From Plantago major (lineage: Eukaryota; Streptophyta; Magnoliopsida; Lamiales; Plantaginaceae), in the NCBI GenBank assembly GCA_026545765.1, contig CM048839.1:45058677-45122676 (forward strand): DNA of 64,000 bases, in the 5' to 3' direction. Under the pieces are notes generated by a model, which had not been told where the DNA came from, did not search any database, and saw nothing but the letters and a program-made list of their open reading frames with translations. The position numbers were made by a program, and so were the translations under genes. Numbering within the stretch: the first letter of the stretch is position 1; each line of letters opens with the position of its first letter. Shown one piece after another: positions 57,101-64,000 of the stretch.

Positions 57101-58252
57101 TGAAATTCAAGTGACTCATTCTTTTATGCCATAGCCAATTTTCTTCAGTGTGGCTAGATTGACTCACCATGAGACATTCTTCGGTTGTGGTGGATGCCCA
57201 ATCAGCAACATAAAGATTTCCTTTACACCTTGCAACCAAGACTGTCTGCTTTGACTCATTGTCAATCACTTTACATAGTTTTGACTTGATCTTGACATTG
57301 TACCCTTTGTCTACTAGTTGACTCATGCTTAGGAGATTATATTTCAATCCCTTTACATGAAGTACTTCAGAGATTGTAAGGGCTCCAAACTTCAAATTGC
57401 CAAAACTTATGGTTGGATTTTCATGTCCTCCAGCAAACCTGATGATTGGTCCATCATTGCACTTTTTGTAATCAATCAGATTTGCTTTGTCTCCTGTCAT
57501 GTGCTTCCCACATCCACTATCAAAATGCCACTTTGAATTAGTCTTTAGAGTGTTCTGCACAAAACAGGAAACAGGAGATTAGGTTCTCATACCAACAATG
57601 GAACCATCTGGACTAAAGAATCTTCCAGTAGGAATCCATTTTTGAATGAATTTCTTAGGAACATTCTTTTGTCTAACAGGAACAAAATGAGGAATTCTAG
57701 TTAAATGATTAGTATCATTGTTATTAAGAACTATTTTCTTCCTTGGTGCTCCATTTGGTGCTTTCAGATACCTGTCAGGTTTCTAAGTCTGCTTCTCAGC
57801 AAACTTAGCTTTCCTAGCCAGATTTCTTCTAGCCCTGGCATTCAGATTTTCAGTGGCTTGATTCATCTTCCACTTCTGATAATTGTTGTGAGCAATTCTA
57901 GCCTTTAACCATCGTTCTTGCTCTTGTTTGTACTCACGAGCAAGTTGTTTTCCGATGGCTTTATAGCCAATACCATTCCGAGCACCTGGTGCTATCTAAA
58001 ATCTCTTCTCAGCAGCTTTGCTAGTCTCTGGATAATCTATTTTCTTTCCAGAAAACGTGACATAGGAGAATTTGTCAGCTCCTGCAATTTTTCCTTTTTG
58101 AGAGACATAGCACTGTGGGTGATTACACTTTTCAGTGTAATGTTTCTTTTCAGAGACATTCCCAACAGTTTTCCTTTGGACTTGTTTTTCCCACAAAGGC
58201 TTGGTCGTAACTGCCTTTCCTTTGTCAACAATCTTAGCTTTCTGACCGATAC
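54193..58252 (-). pseudogene. Copia A gag end and pol (PR, IN, RT, RNase H), broken
   Basis: The minus strand starts at 58252 inside gag-type coding (VDKGKAVTTKPLWEKQVQ, then a CNHPQCY block) with no start codon. Protease follows near 57521 (WHFDSGCGKHMTG). Then come the gag-pre-integrase WHKRMSHLNFKTLNKL with CSAC, and the integrase with HMDLF, RTDHGTEF and the Glu in QQNGVAERKN. RT has [35 protein letters not shown] and YVDD at 55135-55146. RNase H has YSDVDYAGSLLDRKSTSG and CDNTSAIAI, with the stop at 54193. Breaks include stops near 58000, 57784, 57580 and 55510 (TAG) and a frameshift near 54960. The N-terminal gag and 5' LTR are missing at this place because another LTR abuts. Confidence 0.85.
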
Positions 58253-59949
58253 TGTTGGTCCAGATAACGGCAAAGTAAAAGACTGGGGGGGGGGGGGGGT
58301 GAATAGTCTTTTAAAACTTTTGTCGATAACAAATATTTCTCAGATATCTGAATGGATATCTGATACTTAGAATCAGAGTGCGGAAGACTTTAATAAAGAT
58401 AAGTGTAGAAACAGTTAATAAGTGTGTGTGTTCTTTGAAGTATAAATCTGAAATGTAAATGACATGACAAGTATAGTGGTATCTGGAGGTGGCGTAATCC
58501 TCCAACTAATCCACTTCGGTCTATCAGAGACCTAGAATTCACTAGAACAGATAATTGAGATAACCTTACAAAAATCCTATTCTAAGATTCTGAACAATTG
58601 GTTCCCAACCAAAAGTTCCCCCTGAGTTGTTCCCTAGCTTCTTCAGCCAAGTACTTCCTATACTCAGAAACCTTTGAGTTGTTCTCTAGCTTCCCAAGCT
58701 AAGTACTTCCTATACTCAAAAACCTTGGAGTTATTCCTTAGTTTCCAAATCAAGTACTTCCTATACTCCGGTAACCTTGGATTTATTCCCTGATTTTTCA
58801 ACCTAAGTACTTCCTGTACTCCACGCCGGTTTTGGTGTTGGTTTCAGTTTGAGTTGTCAGATGAGCGTCTTAATAACTTTTCAGTTATTCAGATAGCTCT
58901 GTGAACTAAGTTACTTAATACACTTTACAGCGTATGGTATCTAGTTCGATTTTACTGACCCAAGTCTTATGATATCTGTTCAAGAGAATGAATCTCAGTT
59001 AGTTGATCTTTTGATTCAACTCCTTTACAGATAGCTTTGCTTGTTTCGGATCAGGACACTTACAACTTCAGTGTTTACTCAAGATCACAAGCTTTAGTCG
59101 CAACAGAAAGCTTTGATAATAAGTAAGAAGCTTTGAGAGAGTAAGATCAGAGTTCTATGTTTCAGCGTATGCAATGTGTTCTGAGTTGTGTTCCGTGTGT
59201 TCTCTCAAGTTGTCTAAGTGTTGATATTTATTGATGAATTTGAGTGCCGTTTGAATAGTATCCATTAGGCTCAAATTCAAACTATCGATATCTGTGTATA
59301 ATATCAGTAGGTGTTTGTCTTCTTCTCAGAAGTTGCCGTTGCTTTTACTCAGACATCTCTGTCCGTGCATTAAATGCATTGTACTATACTTTTTGTCCTG
59401 TAGTGTCAACGGAACTATGCATTGTATCAGAGACTAGACTTGTTGTCTGTTTCTTTGCACGTCCTTATCTTCATTCTTCAGATACCACTTGTATTGATTG
59501 AAACAACCTTGTTTCTTTTCAGAAACGTGTTTAACGCTCAAGGTATCTGAGAACAGATATTTGTGGACACTTCCTTGTCTTCATATATGTATCTCATTTC
59601 TCAGATATCTCTTGTGACACAGTTTGTTTGAAACTGTTCGTGTCTACAAGATATCTGGCTAAGATATCTGAACAACAGATTCAGTAATCTTGTGCAGTTT
59701 TCTTCAAGTCTTCAATTCTGTTGAGCTTTCTGCATGGATGTCTTCTTCTTGGTCTTCTCTTCATAAAATAAAAATTACATTTTGAGACCTAACATCCTAT
59801 ACAAGATTAGCTAGACTATCATACTTAGTGGGTTTCCTCTTTTACAATGTTCAAGTGAACCAAGAGTACTAATCACCTTTCTGAGACTAAGATAAGTCAT
59901 CATGTTGCTGAACAAAATCTAAACAGATATTCTAACAAAATATCTAACA
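58253..59949 (-). mobile_element. Copia B 3' LTR (inserted in copia A gag)
   Basis: 1697 bp, sense-strand ends TGTTAGATATTTTG and ...GGACCAACA. It matches the split LTR at 32095-33392 plus 47241-47539. To its left, gag coding of copia A runs up to the last base, with no primer-binding site. To its right lie the polypurine tract and extra gene of another copy. GATAC (58248-58252) would be one target duplication. The TATA seen in the other LTR is altered here (gatatttattg at 59223-59233). Confidence 0.85.
58285..58299. repeat. G15 run in second copia LTR
   Basis: Fifteen G, same position and length as at 32127-32141. Confidence 0.85.
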
Positions 59950-59964
59950 AATTTCCCCCATTTT
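59950..59964 (-). other. Polypurine tract of copia B
   Basis: AAAATGGGGGAAATT on the minus strand, adjoining the LTR. Confidence 0.7.
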
Positions 59965-60337
59965 GATCAGTCAACGATGACTATCTTCCCTATTACAAAT
60001 CTGGATGAGGAAACAATCCACCACTTAATCATTTCTTGAGATCTTTCAAATCATATAATTAAGTGCAAAAAGTAGACATCAACCAAATCACAAGGTGTGA
60101 TCTTTGCTGACAAGTTATCTTTTATAAAATACTATCTGAGAGTAAGTTCTTCAGATAAGTCGCAACTAAGGATTACAGATAACTTTAATACATAACACAT
60201 TTAAGCCCAGTCAGCAAGATACATCAAAAATTACATAGTAAATTAGGACAACAGGAGTAACCAAGCTCCAAGTAAACATCCTAAAGAACTAGTCTTCAAG
60301 TCTTCAATCTTCAAGTCTTCAACAAAGTTTCTATGGA
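59965..60337. other. Copia B 3' untranslated region
   Basis: Homologous to 47554-47925; no ORF. Confidence 0.6.
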
Positions 60338-63300
60338 TCAGTCTGCAAATTTCCTATCTCCAAACCTTTTTATGTCATCAGAATAATCATAAAGAAGAGT
60401 TCTGACAAGCATCTCTGTGTCTCTGGCAAATCCACAGACTTCTTTGTAGGTTTTGGTAGGATTTTTCTTGGCAAAATGCTTGACCCATAGGTACTTTCCC
60501 CACTTCCAGGCATGCTCTATTCTTATATCTGAAAGCTTGAAGTATCCATAGATAATCTTCAGATATCTGATGTCACCCTTGTATTGATCTTCCGCCGATA
60601 GAACGACTCATGTGGGTTCCACAAGAAGTCTTGGTCTTGTGCTCCTCTGTGATATTCAATTTTGTGCACATCATCCGCTTTCCATAAGGACAATCATCGA
60701 GAGGTCCTTCTTCATGGCTTTCAGCTCTTGACAACTTCAAAATCCAACCATGCTTTGATGTGATTGGTGTTGATCAAGGTAGGTTTATTCTTTCTCCATG
60801 CCATGAGTTGTTTATGGATTGGTTCTGGAAATCTTGAATTTACCAATAGATGCTTAAGTTCCAGAATCCAATAGCCATTTTTCTGATTGATGCACACAGA
60901 GAGGAATCATTGTCATACTTCACATACTCAATTTTGACTTCTTCCGCCGAGTGGAAGTTGACTTTGTCTTTGCCTCTCCTCTGTTCTTTTACATCTTGAA
61001 TTCTCTGTGTTGTTGTTGCATGAATAACTACCACCCAGGAAAGACTTGGTATTTCCAGAGTGTGTTTTAGCTGCTAGTGGCTTTGGCTACTATGGCTCGA
61101 TTAGGCTTTCAAGTTTTCTTTTTCTGTGAAGAGGAGATTCATCTTCATCAGTCTCTTCATCATCTTCATCAAGATCAATTCTTGTGAGATCTTTGCAGCC
61201 TTCTTCATTGCCCTGGGATTTGATTTGACCTTCTTCTTCTTCTTCTTCTTCAGAAGATTCATCAATCCCTCTAACTTGTCTTCTCCTTGGAGCCTTGGTA
61301 CTCCTTGGAGGTTTCTGTGCCATGGCCCTTGTTACCATTTTGGTTCCTTCAGTAGGTCTCTGGGAAGCAGCTTGGCTTGAGAAGGATTCATAGATTCTGA
61401 GTGGTGGCTGGGAAGTTTTCTTCTTCCTTTCTCGAAAGACCACCTGCATTTCTTCTTGTTTTCATCTCCTTCTTCCCATTCCCCCTGACTTTGAGGTCCA
61501 GATTTGTACTTTCTTTCCCCCTTAGTCATTGTTGGCTGACTCAGTCTCATAAAGGAATCTGAGAGAGAGTCAAAATGCCCTTGTAAATAGTTGTAGGCAG
61601 TGACCAACTTCTGAAGTTCGGCTTTGAGCTCCCGATTTTGTTTGATAAGTCCATTGTCCTTATCAGTGAGCTCTGCCAATGGGCCTAGGATGGCATCTGC
61701 TTTTCCAGCAGTGTAACTTGCCTCTTGAAAAGCTTTTTCAGCTAAAGACACATCATCGTCCCTTGTCATTCCCAGATCTTTCTGAGCAATGATCATGCTA
61801 GTTGTTCTCTGAGTGATGAGCTCAGTGAACTTTCTCATTTCAGAGGGGACTGAGGCAATTACTTCCTTGTTTTGTGAAGACATTTCCTTATTCAGAGTAG
61901 CTAGTACTTGGTACCTGCTCATGTACTCTTGAGAGTGGACGTTTGGCAGTTTGTTGAAGATTGTAGGAGCAATCAACTTTCTTTTTAAGTGAGAAACCGC
62001 TAGATGTTCATGGCGGTGTCCTGCCAAAGTCTTGTCTTCTTCATCATCTGAGGGATTAGCCCAGTGATCTTCATCCTCTTGGACATTTTCATCAATTGTA
62101 TCAAGTCCATGAACCCTCTCAGAGATTGGTTTCTTTCCTTTCTGGGAGGAGGATGGTACTTCTTTCGAAGATAATGCAGCCTTAGCATCATGCTTGACTT
62201 CAGATACTTCTTCAGTATCGAGTTCTTTGGCGATCTCGTGCACAGCATCCCGTAGCTCGTTAACCGCAGAGTAAGCATTCATTTCTTTGAGGTATTGATC
62301 TTCTAGTTGATCAAGCCTTTCTCTGGATTGAGCTATTTGATCTTCCATTGGAGATGGAGCCGTTGTTCTTCTTCCAACGGTTGTGCGAGTTGAGCACTTC
62401 GTGCGAGTGTTTAATATTTTACGATTGGTTTCTTGTAAAGCTCAACTACTTGTTCAAGAGTAGCTGCGTGTTGGTGAGAAGATGGATGAGTAGATTTCGA
62501 GGTGATGAAGACGGAGATTTCGTGAAGTCTTCTCGGTTGCTTTTCGAGTCGAGGCATTGTTTCTCTGTGAAATTCCTCCGGTTCCTGGTGCAGGAGCATC
62601 ATCATCATCCTTTTTGTTATTATCATCCTTTTGGTGATGATTAGTGGGAGGTTCATCAAAGAAATTTTCATTCATTTCTTCCTCCTCATCATCTTCAGAT
62701 ACAAGATTGATCACTTCCGGGATAGTGATCTTCTGCCCATTAACTTCTTCTTGTTCAGAAGGTATGAATTGCGAGTGCAGGGCGAATCGGCTTGAATGCC
62801 ATCTGTAATCTTGTCTGATTATCTGCCTGTTCAAAGGCATGTATCAAACTATGCGCCACTTTTCTGGAAAAGTCCTTGTGTAGTAGAGTCGCAACTGTAT
62901 GTTGTTCTGTAGTGAACATTGCTTGGACATATGTTTCCAGGTCAAGAGCTCGTGCCCGTCTGGTTGGTTGATCAGTTATTCTCAATATTTCAGAGAGATC
63001 AGAGCACCTTAACTTCTGCCATTTCTTGAAGCATTGAATGTGCTTTGGCAAAGTGTGAGCTTTGAAGAAGTGAAGTAGGTCCCTTGTTTCTTCAATGGGA
63101 TCCTGCTTTGCATCTGTTTGAGCCTGAGTATGAACATCAGGCTCAGATACTTGTTCTACTGGGACAATTGGTGTCTCAGATATCTTGTGGTGAGGTGGAG
63201 ACTTGGAAGTCTGGTCCTCATCAACCTTTCTTTCTTGAACCTGAGAATTAGCATTATCACAATACTTAGGAATTTTTATCAAGAAGAACTTTAAGTGACA

Positions 63301-63999
63301 AGTCAGATATCTGAGAGGTCAATTACCTCCATGGGAGGCTCAGATACTTGTCTCTCAGAGACTTGTGCAGTCTCTGGAATCTTTTCTTGTGATGAAACCC
63401 TTGATGCCTCATCAATTTCCATAGGTGCAGGGGATGTCGCAACTTTGTCCCCTGCGCACTTCTACTTCGATTGAGCCTGTAAGTAGATAGTATTGAATAA
63501 TTTAGAAGAAGTTTTAAGATAACCCAGGCTGAAGAGTACTTATCACTGATTTTCATATACCTTCAAGTTTGAAAGCTCAGTGATGTGTGCTTCAGAAACC
63601 TTGTTGGTTTCTAGGTTTGTCTCTGGCATTTCTGCCTTATCTTCTTCCATCTCAGTTGGAGCCTGTTAGAAACATTTATCATTAATGATCATACAAACAT
63701 TTTCTTGAAAAGTTAGTTCTCTTTAACAATCATTTACCTGCATGTGCTCGATTTCTCAAGAGTTGAGGTTGAAGGAACCTCTTTTCAAGATTCTGAGGTA
63801 AGCTTTTCACTTCCTCTTGGTTTTCCGTTCTAACTCATTGTAACAAAGAGATTCTTATAAGGTAACAAGATTTATAAGTATAAAATTTTTCAAGGTAAGA
63901 GTTAAACCACCATTTACCCGAGGCTTCAGTGATTGGTCTCGGAACTTGTGACCTTTCTATACATTGGTCGTCTTGTCCCGATTCAGCTTTCTTTGTTTG
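60338..63999 (-). pseudogene. Extra gene of copia B, broken, runs off the window
   Basis: This is a diverged copy of the 47926-51500 part of copia A's extra gene. The C-terminal block (60338-61085) is broken by several small deletions. The middle (61090-62348) retains PLHRKRKLESLIEP, the ESSEEEEEEEGQIKS acidic segment and the LDTEEVSEVKHDAKAA coiled-coil part; its frame is intact where copia A has a one-base shift near 48725. Upstream, 62454-62840 has IPSEQEEVNGQKITIPEVIN, and 62755-63282 has PKHIQCFKKWQKLRCSDLSE. The small intron present in copia A at 50675-50752 is missing here. Farther upstream (63300-63900) the small exons starting with Ala can be followed but are damaged. The N-terminal part and pol lie beyond the right edge. 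Confidence 0.7.
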
Positions 64000-64000
64000 A

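Noticed and set aside
32095-59949. Tandem copia pair sharing a middle LTR through recombination
   Set aside because: No primer-binding site at 58252; gag-type coding abuts the LTR, so insertion into gag fits better.

Overview
This is a nuclear-genome window from a flowering plant, most likely a eudicot. It is AT-rich, has plant-type introns and TATA boxes, and carries plant transposable-element families throughout: Helitron, Stowaway-like and Tourist-like MITEs, a pogo/Lemi1-like element, a Cassandra-type solo LTR with 5S rRNA homology, FAR1-type MULEs, and Ty1/copia and Tat-type Ty3/gypsy LTR retrotransposons. No species can be named from the sequence alone. There is almost no conserved host gene content. 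The best host-gene candidate is a small secreted peptide gene with a CLE-like motif at 10241-10510 (minus strand).

Region by region. 1-3000: two overlapping decayed copies of the N-terminal part of a Helitron Rep/helicase (minus strand), made by a local duplication. 3000-5030: MITEs, including a Stowaway-like element nested in a Tourist-like one. 5033-5319: solo LTR of a Cassandra-type TRIM. 6050-6790: a retroposed LINE-like 3' end with an RNase H domain and poly(A). 7000-9010: Tourist/Harbinger-like elements. 10.2-10.6 kb: the small secreted peptide gene and its promoter. 11.2-13.2 kb: a decayed FAR1-type MULE with about 100-bp tandem repeats. 13.5-19.2 kb: more MITEs, microsatellites and a pogo/Lemi1-like element with matching terminal repeats (17466-18365). 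19.5-23.7 kb: a non-coding relative of the next element, dominated by a 365-bp tandem array.

24.4-32.1 kb is a large MULE-like element. It holds a spliced Ulp1-type (C48) protease gene on the plus strand, a small uncharacterised ORF with its own TATA box, and a convergent FAR1-type transposase gene on the minus strand. Its introns and spacers are filled with a short motif (GAGATCATAG / GAGAACATAG) that exons lack. From 32095 to the end the window is a nest of LTR retrotransposons. Copia A (minus strand) interrupts the FAR1 gene. A complete 13.8-kb Tat-type gypsy element (33393-47235, perfect CTTGT target duplication) sits inside copia A's 3' LTR. Copia B, of the same family, appears to have inserted into copia A's gag, because its LTR abuts open coding sequence at 58252/58253.

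The copia family carries an extra gene of about 5.5 kb downstream of pol: acidic, coiled-coil and built partly of small phase-0 exons. One of its introns is present in copia A and precisely absent in copia B. The Tat element carries antisense genes between pol and its 3' LTR. Nearly all coding regions listed are broken by stops or frameshifts and are best read as pseudogenes. Boundaries and family names come from reading motifs by eye, not from database searches.
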